Shown: one piece after another, positions 8,512 through 15,450 of the stretch
Layout: every line of letters begins with the position of its first letter
How positions within the stretch are numbered: position 1 is the stretch's first letter
NCBI GenBank assembly: GCA_030453005.1
Contig: JAKDLE010000003.1
Span: 1-17,767 of the forward strand
Reading direction: 5' to 3'
Length of the DNA stretch: 17,767 bases
Source: Pseudonocardia sp.
GTDB lineage: Bacteria; Actinomycetota; Actinomycetes; Mycobacteriales; Pseudonocardiaceae
Translations under genes and position numbers: made by a program
The notes under the pieces: generated by a model
Seen by the model: the letters and a program-made list of their open reading frames with translations, nothing else
Databases searched by the model: none
Told to the model about the DNA's origin: nothing

Positions 8512-8736
8512 ATGTCGACCCCGCGCACGCTGACGGCTGCGGTGCACCAGGAAGAAGACTGGTACGTGGCGCAGTGTCTGGAGGTCGATGTCGCCAGCCA
8601 GGGCCGCACCGTCGAGGAAGCGGTCGTCAACCTTCGTGAGGCCGTCTCGCTATACCTCGAGGAGGTCGATGATCCCGACCGGCACGTCGCGGGAACTCCG
8701 TTGGTGACATCGTTCCAGGTGCCCGGCGCGGCGTGA
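8512..8736 (+). CDS. hicB: HicB-family antitoxin
   Basis: A 74-residue antitoxin with the degenerate RNase H-like HicB fold: the first strands LTAAVHQEEDWYVAQCLEVDVASQG, then TVEEAVVNLREAVSLYLEE. In the family it binds the HicA mRNA interferase and blocks its active site. It is shorter than HicB proteins that carry a C-terminal DNA-binding domain, and none is visible here, so self-regulation may need the complex or another factor. ATG 8512 is preferred over far-upstream in-frame starts because those would run back through the tRNA fragment. Its stop overlaps the toxin start (GTGA). It lies about 100 bases after the tRNA-Gly fragment, inside the islet. Confidence 0.85.
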   Translation: MSTPRTLTAAVHQEEDWYVAQCLEVDVASQGRTVEEAVVNLREAVSLYLEEVDDPDRHVAGTPLVTSFQVPGAA

Positions 8737-8957
8737 GTCCCGCCCTCTCGGACCTGCCTGTCCGCAAGGTCATCCGCACGTTGGAGTCTGTCGGATTCGT
8801 CCACAAGCGGACAGCCGGGAGCCACGCCGTCATACGCCATCCCGACGGGCGGGTCGCCGTCGTCCCTCAACACGGCACCGTCAAGCGCGGCACCCTCAGC
8901 TCCATCCTGCGTCAGGCGGGGATCACCCCGAGCGAGTTTCTGGCGCTGCTCAGGTAG
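8733..8957 (+). CDS. hicA: HicA-family mRNA interferase toxin
   Basis: A 74-residue toxin with a double-stranded-RNA-binding-like fold that cleaves mRNA. Motifs are KVIRTLESVGFVHKRTAGSHAVIRHP, with the catalytic histidine of the GSH motif at His31, then VAVVPQHGTVKRGTLSSILRQAG, the usual HicA second half ending in the last helix. Length is normal, and the start GTG overlaps hicB by four bases. Antitoxin-before-toxin order occurs in many actinobacterial pairs. The intact catalytic His and coupling suggest a working module, which could stabilise the islet. Confidence 0.87.
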   Translation: MSPALSDLPVRKVIRTLESVGFVHKRTAGSHAVIRHPDGRVAVVPQHGTVKRGTLSSILRQAGITPSEFLALLR

Positions 8958-9172
8958 CCGGCCCGGGCCCAGAGCGCGCCCAGAACGACGATCACGCGCG
9001 GTTACCGGCGGTCCGTCGAGACAGGGCGCTGGCGCAGCTCAGGGCCCTGACCATGGGGCATCACGGCAAGTTCGGGCCACGGAACCCTGGCGGAACAAGA
9101 AGACTCTGCGCACTACGACCGCCCTGACATCTGCCCAGGTGGTAGGCATAGTGCCGTGATGGCCTGCGAATG

Positions 9173-9246
9173 CTCCAAGAAGACACTCCGCGAGAAGTTC
9201 GGCGGCTACCAGGTGGCGGGGCCCACCAGCCACGACGGGGCCTGAC
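9173..9246 (+). repeat. Right copy of the 74-bp direct repeat (orphan ligase 3' end)
   Basis: This is a second copy of the acyl-CoA ligase C-terminal codons, cut off from the gene body. It still reads in the ligase frame to its own TGA (9243-9245), and the frame can start at ATG 9159, giving a 28-residue peptide. The kinase gene follows immediately, as expected if this was the original chromosomal end of the ligase gene. I infer that this copy is ancestral (attR) and the left copy was imported. Confidence 0.8.
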
Positions 9247-9799
9247 GACGGAGCGCGACCTGGCCGCCCGGGTGCTCGCGCGGCCGCCGCGGTGCGGGGC
9301 CACGCGGTTGGTGTGCGTCGACGGGCCGTCGGGCTCGGGGAAGACCACCCTCGCCGGGCGCCTGGCCGCCGCGCTCGGCGGGGCGCCCGTCGTGCACACC
9401 GACGACGTCTTCCCCGGCTGGGACGGGCTCGCCGACGTCGTGCCGCTGCTGCACGCGGGCATCGTCGCGCCGCTGCTGGCGGGCACAGCGGCGGCGTACC
9501 GCCGGTGGGACTGGACGCGTTCGGAGTTCGCGGAGACCGTGCCCGTCGGGATGCCTCCGCTGCTCGTCGTCGAGGGGGTGGCGAGCGGGGCGCGGGTGAT
9601 CGCGGCGCGCGCGGTGCTGCTGGTGTGGGTCGAGGCGCCGCACGCGGAACGGTTCCGGCGCGGCATCGCCCGTGACGGGGAGGCCTACCGCCCGCACTGG
9701 GAGCGGTGGGCCGCACAGGAGGACGCCCACTTCGCGGCGGAAGGCACCCGCGAGCGCGCAGACGTGATCATCGACGGAGGCAGGCCGCCCGGTCGCTGA
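9242..9799 (+). CDS. P-loop nucleoside kinase-like protein (uridine kinase-like)
   Basis: A small P-loop NTPase resembling uridine kinases: Walker A GPSGSGKT (residues 28-35 from the start used here), HTDDVFPGWDGL in the nucleoside-binding position, a Walker-B-like strand PPLLVVEGV and the arginine-rich lid RFRRGIARDGEAY. The substrate is not certain; a phosphotransfer role is inferred. The start is unclear. CTG 9242 overlaps the ligase stop (CTGA) and precedes TTERDLAARVLARPP, which looks like native sequence. GTG 9272 is the first usual start inside the protein. ATG 9170 would add 24 out-of-frame residues of the repeat and is unlikely to be native. The islet may have separated this gene from its former upstream partner and promoter. 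Its stop is 21 bases from the convergent transporter stop. Confidence 0.8.
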   Translation: MTTERDLAARVLARPPRCGATRLVCVDGPSGSGKTTLAGRLAAALGGAPVVHTDDVFPGWDGLADVVPLLHAGIVAPLLAGTAAAYRRWDWTRSEFAETVPVGMPPLLVVEGVASGARVIAARAVLLVWVEAPHAERFRRGIARDGEAYRPHWERWAAQEDAHFAAEGTRERADVIIDGGRPPGR

Positions 9800-9820
9800 T
9801 CACGGTCCCAGGCGCCCGGC

Positions 9821-10768
9821 TCAGCTCGTCGACGGCGACCGGTCGGTAGGGGTGCCGACGGCGGACCGGTCGAGGTCGGGCTCCAGGTACATCAGGCGGG
9901 CGTCCGGGACGGCGGCCCGGACGCGCCCCTCCGCATCGTCGATCGCCCGCGCGACACCCTCCACGGGTAGCCCGGGCGTCAACGCGATCTTCGCGGCCAC
10001 CAGCAGCTCCTCCGGCCCGACGTACTGGGTGCGGATGTGGAGGACCCGCAGGACGTCGCCGCGCGTCAGCTCGTCGGTGATGGTGGTCAGCACCGGCGCC
10101 ATCGCGCCCTCGCCGATGAGCAGGCTCTTCATCTCGACGATCAGGATGATCGCGATGACGCCCAGCAGGACCCCGATGGAGATGGTGCCCAGCGCGTCGA
10201 ACACGGGGTTGCCGGTCAGCACCGAGAGCCCGACGCCCGCGAGCGCGAGGAACAGGCCGACGAGCGCGCCGAGGTCCTCCAGCAGCACGACCGGCAGCTC
10301 GGGCACCTTCGACTGTCGGATGAACTGCCACCACGTGCCGTCGCCCTTGAGCGGACGCGACTCCACGATCGCCGTGCGGAACGAGTACGACTCCAGCCCG
10401 ATCCCGATCACCAGGATCACGACGGCGACGAGTGGCGAGGTGAGCGGCTCGGCCCCCTCCAGCTTGTGGATGCCCTCGTAGAGCGCGAACACCGAGCCGA
10501 GGCTGAACAGCAGCAGCGCCACGACGAACGAGTAGAAGTAGCGGTCGCGGCCGTACCCGAACGGGTGCTCCGGGGTGGCCGCCCGCTTCGCCCGCTTCCC
10601 GGCGAACAACAGCAGACCCTGGTTGCAGGTGTCGGCCACCGAGTGCACGGCCTCCGCCAGCATCGACGACGAGCCGGTGATCAGATAGCCGACGAACTTC
10701 GCGACCGCGAGCCCGGCGTTGGCGAACAGCGCCGCGAGGATCGCCTTGGTCCCACCGTGTGACGCCAC
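9821..10768 (-). CDS. Cation diffusion facilitator transporter
   Basis: A 315-residue inner-membrane metal exporter of the CDF family, which exchanges Zn2+ or another divalent metal for protons. There are six hydrophobic segments. HSVAD (His42, Asp46) in the second helix and ED (Glu164-Asp165, LLEDLGALVG) in the fifth helix are in the metal-site positions. HPFGYGRDRYFYS after helix 2 is typical of the ZnT9-like branch. A soluble domain of about 90 residues follows helix 6. The start is GTG 10768 with AGGGGG upstream. It lies 60 bases after manA on the same strand and may be the last gene of the mannose operon; from memory, CDF genes occur at this place in other actinobacteria. The metal specificity cannot be read from sequence. 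Confidence 0.93.
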   Translation of the reverse strand: MASHGGTKAILAALFANAGLAVAKFVGYLITGSSSMLAEAVHSVADTCNQGLLLFAGKRAKRAATPEHPFGYGRDRYFYSFVVALLLFSLGSVFALYEGIHKLEGAEPLTSPLVAVVILVIGIGLESYSFRTAIVESRPLKGDGTWWQFIRQSKVPELPVVLLEDLGALVGLFLALAGVGLSVLTGNPVFDALGTISIGVLLGVIAIILIVEMKSLLIGEGAMAPVLTTITDELTRGDVLRVLHIRTQYVGPEELLVAAKIALTPGLPVEGVARAIDDAEGRVRAAVPDARLMYLEPDLDRSAVGTPTDRSPSTS

Positions 10769-10828
10769 GCCTGCCCCCTGAGGTTGTGTCCGAGACCGGC
10801 GAAACCCTAGCGCGCCCGACGCCGAGCG

Positions 10829-12052
10829 TCAGCCGAGCCCGTCGCCCGCCAGGAACAACTGGGTGTCCTCGGCCCGCGGCACGACCGTGACGGCCTCGTC
10901 GCCCGCTCCGAGCCACAGCGAGGCGCCGCGCTTGATCTCCAGCTCGGTCGCCGCCGACCGCACGCCCGCCGCGCCGCCGGTACACACCAGGATCCGCGGT
11001 CCGTCGCCGGGCACCGTGGTCTCCCCTGCGTCGGGGCCGCCCTCGTAGCGGCGCAGCAGGAACTCCCGCGCCGGGGTGTCGTAGCGCAGCCAGCCCTCGC
11101 CGTCCGGGTCCGGTCGGCCCACCATGACCGATGGCGCGGGCGCGGTGAAGTCGAGCACCCGCAGCAGCTCGGGGACGTCGACGTGCTTGGGGGTGAGCCC
11201 GCCGCGCAGCACGTTGTCGGAGTTGGCCATCAGCTCGACGGCCGCGCCGGAGAGGTAGGCGTGCAGGTTGCCCGCGGGCAGGTAGAGCGCCTCCCCCGGA
11301 GCGAGCGTGATGCGGTGCAGCAGCAACGCGGCGAGCACGCCCGCGTCCCCGGGGTAGCGCTCGGAGAGCTCCAGCACGGTGCGCGCCACGGCGCTGAAGG
11401 TGTCGGTGCTGCCCGCGAGCCGCACACATCCCTCCTGCAGCGCCGGGACGAGGGTGTCGAGCATCGATTGCGGCAGCGTGATCCACGTCGTGAACAGCGC
11501 GCGCAGGCCGTCGGCGTCCGGTTGCGCGGCGAGCAGCTCGGCGTGTGCGGCGAGCGCGGGGACGTCGAGGCCGCGCAGCAGTGCGACGGTGGCCGCGGGG
11601 TCCCGGAAGCCGACGAGCGCGTGGAACTCGGTGAGCGCGCAGACCAGCTCCGGCTTGTGGTTCGGGTCGCGGTAGTTGCGTTCGGGCGCGTCGACGGCGA
11701 TGCCGGCGGCGTCCTCGCGGGCGAACCCCTCGGCGGCCTGCTCGGCGCTCGGGTGGGCCTGCAGCGACAACGGCTCGTCGGCGGCCAGCACCTTGAGCAG
11801 GAACGGCAGGCGCGCGTCCCACGCGACGGCGCGCCGGGCGCCGAGGTGTCCCGCCGGGTCGGCGGCGACGGCGTCGAGCAGGGAGGTTCGGGTGCCGTCG
11901 CCGTGCACCAGGTGCGAGGGGTCGCCGGGGTGGGCCCCTAACCACAGCTCGGCCTGCGGGTGGGGCGAGGGCACCTCCTCCCCGAGCAGCTCGGCGATCA
12001 CGGTGCGCGACCCCCACGAGTAGGGCCGCACAGGGTTCTCCAGCAACTCCAC
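10829..12052 (-). CDS. manA: Mannose-6-phosphate isomerase, class I
   Basis: Zinc enzyme interconverting fructose-6-phosphate and mannose-6-phosphate, the entry to GDP-mannose. The 407-residue cupin protein shows the four zinc ligands: Gln98 and His100 in LQAHPS, Glu135 in NHKPE, and His264 in PAGNLHAYL. The opening ENPVRPYSWGSRT and the ALYLPAGNLHAYLSG...ELMANSDNVLRGGLTPKHVD region are classic. The start is GTG 12052, with AAGGAG 13 bases upstream, a rather long spacing. It follows the TobH-type isomerase by 79 bases on the same strand. The operon with manB makes the pathway assignment firm. Confidence 0.96.
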   Translation of the reverse strand: MELLENPVRPYSWGSRTVIAELLGEEVPSPHPQAELWLGAHPGDPSHLVHGDGTRTSLLDAVAADPAGHLGARRAVAWDARLPFLLKVLAADEPLSLQAHPSAEQAAEGFAREDAAGIAVDAPERNYRDPNHKPELVCALTEFHALVGFRDPAATVALLRGLDVPALAAHAELLAAQPDADGLRALFTTWITLPQSMLDTLVPALQEGCVRLAGSTDTFSAVARTVLELSERYPGDAGVLAALLLHRITLAPGEALYLPAGNLHAYLSGAAVELMANSDNVLRGGLTPKHVDVPELLRVLDFTAPAPSVMVGRPDPDGEGWLRYDTPAREFLLRRYEGGPDAGETTVPGDGPRILVCTGGAAGVRSAATELEIKRGASLWLGAGDEAVTVVPRAEDTQLFLAGDGLG

Positions 12053-12101
12053 GGTGACTCGCGCGCTCCTTCGTCGGGCTCCGGTCGAGGGACCGGGGCT
12101 C

Positions 12102-12129
12102 GGGCGGATCGGTTTCCGGGGCGGATCGG
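12102..12129. repeat. Two 11-bp direct repeats upstream of manA
   Basis: GGGCGGATCGG occurs at 12102-12112 and again at 12119-12129, 17 bases apart, in the 79-base gap before manA. It could be a protein-binding site or chance in GC-rich sequence. Confidence 0.3.
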
Positions 12130-12131
12130 GG

Positions 12132-13223
12132 TCAGGCGGGTTCGATCGTGCGGGTGGCCAGCCCGAGGTAGACCGCGGCCACGTCCAGGCGGGAGGTCAG
12201 CAGGGCCGCCCGCAGCAACGCCGCGTGCGGCGTCCCGCGGGCGACCTCCTCCACCGGGTGCAGCAGGTCGGCGTCGGGCAGGGACCGGCCGGTCCGGCGC
12301 AGAACCGCCTGTGCCGGATCATCCTCCCCGGTGGCCGGCAGCACCAGACGCACGGGCCAGGCCGTGGCGCCCGGGTCCGGGTCGTCGAACGGGTCGTGGA
12401 ACACGTCGGCGGCCGCGGTGTGGTCGAGCGCGCGGAGCAGGCCGGTGGCCGTGACCCCCTGTGCGACGTCGGCGGCGTGCGCCACGACCCCGGCGTGGGT
12501 GGCCAGCGACGACGCCGCATGCCCGGCCACCGCGGCACCGAGCGCGTCGGTGCCCCACAGCAGCGGGGTGTGCTCGGCCAGGCGCAGGGCGAGCGACTTG
12601 GCCGGGTTCACGAACGGCTCGTGGCCCGGCTGGTTGCGCTCGGCCTCGGCGTCGAGCACGTCGGCGAGGACGTCCATCCCCGGGTCGAGCGGGGCGTCGA
12701 GCAGCCCGAGCGCGCGCAGCACCGCCAGCCCGACGGCCAGCGCACGCGGCAGGTCCAGGCCCGGCGGCACCGGGATCCGCGGCTCGACCAGCCGCATCCG
12801 CCCGGCCCCGGCGAAGGCGACAGGGCCGTCGGCGGGGGCGGAGAGCACCACCTCGGCGCCGCGCCGCACGGCCCGGGCCACGGAGTCGGCGAGGTCGCCG
12901 TCGGTGGCGTCGGCGGTGTGGGCGACCACGATGTCGAGCGGGCCGATCCAGCTCGGCGCCGCGTCGGCGACGACGAGCGGCACCGGGCACCTCGGGCCGA
13001 GCAACGCACCCAGCAGCTCCGCGGCCGCCCCGGACGATCCCGGCCTGCGCAGGAGCACCAGCGCGCGCGGCCGGGTGCCCGCGAGGTCGGCCACTCCCGC
13101 CTCGAGCGCTCCCTGCGCCGCCGAACGCACCTGCGCACCGGCGGTGGCCGCCGAACGCAGCACGCCGCGGGTGTCGAGCGCTGCCAACGCCCGCGGGTCG
13201 GCCAGCAGGGTGTCGTCGAGCAC
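12132..13223 (-). CDS. SIS-domain sugar-phosphate isomerase, TobH-like (PGI/PMI)
   Basis: A 363-residue protein matching in position and style the actinobacterial bifunctional phosphoglucose/phosphomannose isomerase-like family (TobH; the Rv3256c slot between manB and manA). Two SIS-like alpha/beta halves can be traced: GTRPRALVLLRRPGSSGAAAELLGALLG with VPLVVADAAPSWIGPLDIVVAHTADATDGDLADSVARAVRRGAEVVLSAPADG, and a second half with TPLLWGTDALGAAVAGHAASSLATHAGV. The C-terminal part includes NPAKSLALRLAEHTP. The GTG start shares one base with the Trm112 stop (TAGTG), so translation is coupled. Expected role is fructose-6-P to mannose-6-P or glucose-6-P. The family is annotated mainly by homology, and this copy has a weak Ser/Thr phosphate loop, so activity is less certain than the family. 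Confidence 0.8.
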   Translation of the reverse strand: MLDDTLLADPRALAALDTRGVLRSAATAGAQVRSAAQGALEAGVADLAGTRPRALVLLRRPGSSGAAAELLGALLGPRCPVPLVVADAAPSWIGPLDIVVAHTADATDGDLADSVARAVRRGAEVVLSAPADGPVAFAGAGRMRLVEPRIPVPPGLDLPRALAVGLAVLRALGLLDAPLDPGMDVLADVLDAEAERNQPGHEPFVNPAKSLALRLAEHTPLLWGTDALGAAVAGHAASSLATHAGVVAHAADVAQGVTATGLLRALDHTAAADVFHDPFDDPDPGATAWPVRLVLPATGEDDPAQAVLRRTGRSLPDADLLHPVEEVARGTPHAALLRAALLTSRLDVAAVYLGLATRTIEPA

Positions 13224-13435
13224 TAGTGGCTATCCGCCTGGCCGCGCGTGGGCGGAGTGGCCTCGTCGAGCAGGAGGACCGGGATCCCGTCGACCACCGG
13301 GAACCCGCGGCCGCAGTGCGTGCAGGTGAGCACGTCGGCGTCGGCGTCGGACGGGGTGCCTGCCCGCAGCGGCGCGTGCTCGTCACACGGGCAGGCCAGG
13401 ATGTCCATCAGCTGCGGATCGAGCTGAACGGCCAT
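13223..13435 (-). CDS. Trm112-family small zinc protein
   Basis: A 70-residue protein with the Trm112 fold: LMDILACPCDEHAPL with the first Cys pair (CPC), a short insert, LTCTHCGRGFPVVDGIPVLLLDEA with the second pair (CTHC) and the family's IPVLL ending. In eukaryotes Trm112 activates methyltransferases; bacterial members are small zinc-binding proteins of unclear role and are commonly found between manB and the SIS isomerase in actinobacteria. ATG 13435 has AGGAGG upstream. The stop overlaps the next gene's start by one base. Regulation probably follows the manB operon. Confidence 0.9.
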   Translation of the reverse strand: MAVQLDPQLMDILACPCDEHAPLRAGTPSDADADVLTCTHCGRGFPVVDGIPVLLLDEATPPTRGQADSH

Positions 13436-13467
13436 TGGTCAGTCCTCCTGATGGTGGGGTTCGGGTT

Positions 13468-13499
13468 CGACTCTGCCGGTGTCCGACTCTGCCAGTGCC
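13468..13499. repeat. Two-copy 16-bp tandem repeat
   Basis: CGACTCTGCCGGTGTC and CGACTCTGCCAGTGCC are adjacent, with 14 of 16 bases identical. They lie in the 164-base gap between manB and the Trm112 gene, just before the latter's ribosome site. Confidence 0.7.
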
Positions 13500-13550
13500 C
13501 GACGCCGGGCGCCGGGTCCGACCGGGTACGCGCTGCTCACCGCGCGTGGC

Positions 13551-13592
13551 GCAGAAGGATGAACGCAGAAGGATGAACCCAGTGGGATGAAC
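13551..13592. repeat. Three-copy 14-bp tandem repeat after manB
   Basis: GCAGAAGGATGAAC occurs twice, followed by the variant CCAGTGGGATGAAC. On the manB transcript the unit reads GTTCATCCTTCTGC, starting seven bases after the stop codon. No stable stem is evident. Copy number could vary between strains. Confidence 0.75.
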
Positions 13593-13599
13593 CCAGCGC

Positions 13600-14955
13600 T
13601 CAGGCACGCACGATCCGCAGGACGTCGTCGCGCAGCCGGGCGACGGCGGGGGGGTCTGCGGCCTCCACGTTGAGCCGCAGCAGCGGTTCGGTGTTGGACG
13701 GACGCAGGTTGAACCAGGAGCGGTCCGGCAGCGCCACGGTGAGGCCGTCGAGATCGTCGATCTCCACGCCCGCCCGGGGACCGTAGGCGGCGCGCACCGC
13801 GGCGATCCGACCCGGTACGTCGGCGACCGTCGAGTTCACCTCACCTGACGCTGCGTAGCGCTCGTAGCCTGCCATCAGCGCCGATGCCGGGCCGCCCGAC
13901 TCACCGAGCGCGGCCAGCACGTGCAGGGCCGCGAGCAGGCCGGAGTCGGCCCTCCAGAAGTCGCGGAAGTAGTAGTGCGCGGAGTGCTCCCCGCCGAACA
14001 CCGCGTCGGTGTCGGCCATCGTCTGCTTGACGAACGAGTGCCCGACGCGGGTGCGCACCGGCCTGCCCCCGTGCTCGGCCACGATCTCGGGCACCGCGCG
14101 CGAGGTGATCAGGTTGTGGATGACCGCGGCGCCCGGCGACTCCGCAAGGGCGCGCACCGCCACCAGCGCTGTGATCGCGCTGGGGCTCACCGGCTCGCCC
14201 CGCTCGTCGACGACGAAGCAGCGGTCAGCGTCGCCGTCGAACGCGAGGCCGAGGTCGGCTCCCTCGGTGACGACGGCCTTGCGCAGGTCGACGAGGTTCG
14301 CGGGCTCCAGCGGGTTCGCCTCGTGGTTGGGGAACGTGCCGTCGAGCTCGAAGTAGAGCGGCACCACGTCGATCGGGTCGCCCAGCACGGCGGGCACCGT
14401 GTGCCCCGCCATGCCGTTGGCCGCGTCGACGACGACCCGCAGCGGACGGGAGCGGCTGAGGTCCACCAGGCCCCGCAGGTGCCGCGCGTACCCCGCGAGC
14501 AGGTCGCGCGAGGTGACCCGGCCGCCGCCGGGCCCCGCGGGCACGCCCGCCTCGACGGCCTCCCGGATCGCCGACAGGCCGGTGTCCTGCCCGATGGGGG
14601 TGGCGCCTGCCCGACACAGCTTGATGCCGTTGTAGCGCGCCGGGTTGTGGCTGGCCGTGAACATCGCGCCCGGCAGGTCGAGATGGCCGGAGGCGAAGTA
14701 GAGCTGGTCCGTGCTGGCCAGCCCGATGTCAACGACATCCAGTGCCTGCGAGGTGACCCCCTCGGCGAACGCGCGGACCAGCGTCGGCGAGGAGGGACGC
14801 ATGTCGTGGCCGACGACCACGGCCGTGGCCGGACCCTCGGAGCTCAGCATCGCGGCCGTCGCGGCGCCGATGGCCCGTACCGTCGACTCGTCGATTTCCT
14901 CGCCCACGACACCGCGGATGTCGTAGGCCTTGATGATGCGGGAGAGGTCGGCCAC
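13600..14955 (-). CDS. manB: Phosphomannomutase/phosphoglucomutase
   Basis: Cytosolic alpha-D-phosphohexomutase converting mannose-6-P to mannose-1-P (and probably glucose-6-P to glucose-1-P) for GDP-mannose synthesis. The 451-residue protein shows all four family loops: TASHNP with the phosphoserine Ser102, the Mg2+ loop FDGDADR (Asp240, Asp242, Asp244), the sugar-binding GGEHSAHYYF (about 321-330) and the phosphate-binding RPSNTEPLLR near the C-terminus. It starts at ATG 14955, 24 bases after the DUF3499 gene, and belongs to the same operon as the Trm112, isomerase and manA genes. A 164-base repeat-bearing gap follows. The position matches Rv3257c in Mycobacterium. Confidence 0.96.
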   Translation of the reverse strand: MADLSRIIKAYDIRGVVGEEIDESTVRAIGAATAAMLSSEGPATAVVVGHDMRPSSPTLVRAFAEGVTSQALDVVDIGLASTDQLYFASGHLDLPGAMFTASHNPARYNGIKLCRAGATPIGQDTGLSAIREAVEAGVPAGPGGGRVTSRDLLAGYARHLRGLVDLSRSRPLRVVVDAANGMAGHTVPAVLGDPIDVVPLYFELDGTFPNHEANPLEPANLVDLRKAVVTEGADLGLAFDGDADRCFVVDERGEPVSPSAITALVAVRALAESPGAAVIHNLITSRAVPEIVAEHGGRPVRTRVGHSFVKQTMADTDAVFGGEHSAHYYFRDFWRADSGLLAALHVLAALGESGGPASALMAGYERYAASGEVNSTVADVPGRIAAVRAAYGPRAGVEIDDLDGLTVALPDRSWFNLRPSNTEPLLRLNVEAADPPAVARLRDDVLRIVRA

Positions 14956-14979
14956 GGGCAGGAGCCTATCGGCGCCCGG

Positions 14980-15336
14980 TCAGGAGTCGGACGGGCCGGG
15001 CAGTACGCGCAGGTGGCCGCGACGGCCGGTGCCGGTGATCGGTGCGGCTTCGATGGTGCGGTCGGCCCGCCCGGCCTCTCGCACGGCCTCGGCGAGGGCG
15101 GTGAGGTCGTCGCTGCTGTGCTGCGGCGGCGCGAACTCGCCCTCGAACCGCACCACCTCCCAGCCCCGGGGGGCGGTGAGCCGGTGCGCGTGCCGGTTGC
15201 ACAGGTCATAGGAGTGGGGCTCAGCCTGCGTGGCCAACGGGCCCACGACCGCCGTGGAGTCGGCATAGACGTAGGTGAGGGTGGCCACCGCGAGCTCGGT
15301 GCACCCGGTCCGCGAACACCGCCGCACGCTCAGCAC
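14980..15336 (-). CDS. DUF3499 zinc-ribbon-like protein
   Basis: A 118-residue actinobacterial protein of the DUF3499 family (the Rv3258c slot). Paired Cys/His residues at the N-terminus (RRCSRTGC, then YDLCNRHAHRL) look like a metal-binding knuckle, and ATLTYVYADSTAVVGPLA between them is the typical core. Its function is unknown. It is the first gene of the minus-strand manB operon. Starts at GTG 15336 or GTG 15327 are both possible; neither has a clear ribosome site, and the second would begin directly with RRCSR as in many relatives. The C-terminal 40 residues are less ordered. Confidence 0.88.
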   Translation of the reverse strand: MLSVRRCSRTGCTELAVATLTYVYADSTAVVGPLATQAEPHSYDLCNRHAHRLTAPRGWEVVRFEGEFAPPQHSSDDLTALAEAVREAGRADRTIEAAPITGTGRRGHLRVLPGPSDS

Positions 15337-15438
15337 ACCGGTGACGATAGCGCGTGCGCGGCTGCAGTCGTGGGTGCGACGCGCGGTCTACTCCGACCGG
15401 CGCTCGGGAGCGATGGCCCCCACAGCCGCCGGGCGATC

Positions 15439-15444
15439 TAAGCT
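15439..15444 (+). promoter_or_regulatory. Candidate -10 box, leaderless start of the metallopeptidase-like gene
   Basis: TAAGCT ends six bases before ATG 15451, in the 114-base gap between divergent genes. It fits TANNNT at the spacing of leaderless actinobacterial transcripts. There is no ribosome site and no clear -35. Confidence 0.35.
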
Positions 15445-15450
15445 TCACCG

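Larger units (their letters stand above)
6779..9172. mobile_element. Remnant integrative islet in the acyl-CoA ligase 3' end
   Basis: A 2.4-kb segment bounded by two copies of the ligase gene's last 74 bases. It holds an unknown gene (7001-7645), a frameshifted and truncated tyrosine integrase (7638-8305), a tRNA-Gly 3' half (8364-8407) and a HicBA toxin-antitoxin pair (8512-8957). Stretches 6779-7000 and 8958-9158 contain no gene I can support. Outside the repeats the gene order is that expected of adjacent ligase and kinase genes. Codon use is less GC-biased than in the flanks in places, for example the start of the 7645 gene. With its integrase broken the islet should no longer move by itself. 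The boundaries are taken from the repeats. Confidence 0.6.

Noticed and set aside
8311..8547. Minus-strand frame containing DDGNRTRVFSLG
   Set aside because: This is the reverse complement of the tRNA fragment, a well-known spurious protein pattern.
8958..9158. Transposase or insertion-sequence remnant at the right end of the islet
   Set aside because: No recognisable transposase motif or terminal inverted repeat was found.
9768..12017. 749-codon minus-strand open frame across the CDF and manA genes
   Set aside because: Arg/Ala/Gly/Pro-rich shadow in another frame of the same strand; the CDF and ManA frames carry clear motifs.
13436..13599. CRISPR-like array in the manB-Trm112 gap
   Set aside because: Units of 14 and 16 bases are contiguous without spacers; they are simple tandem repeats.
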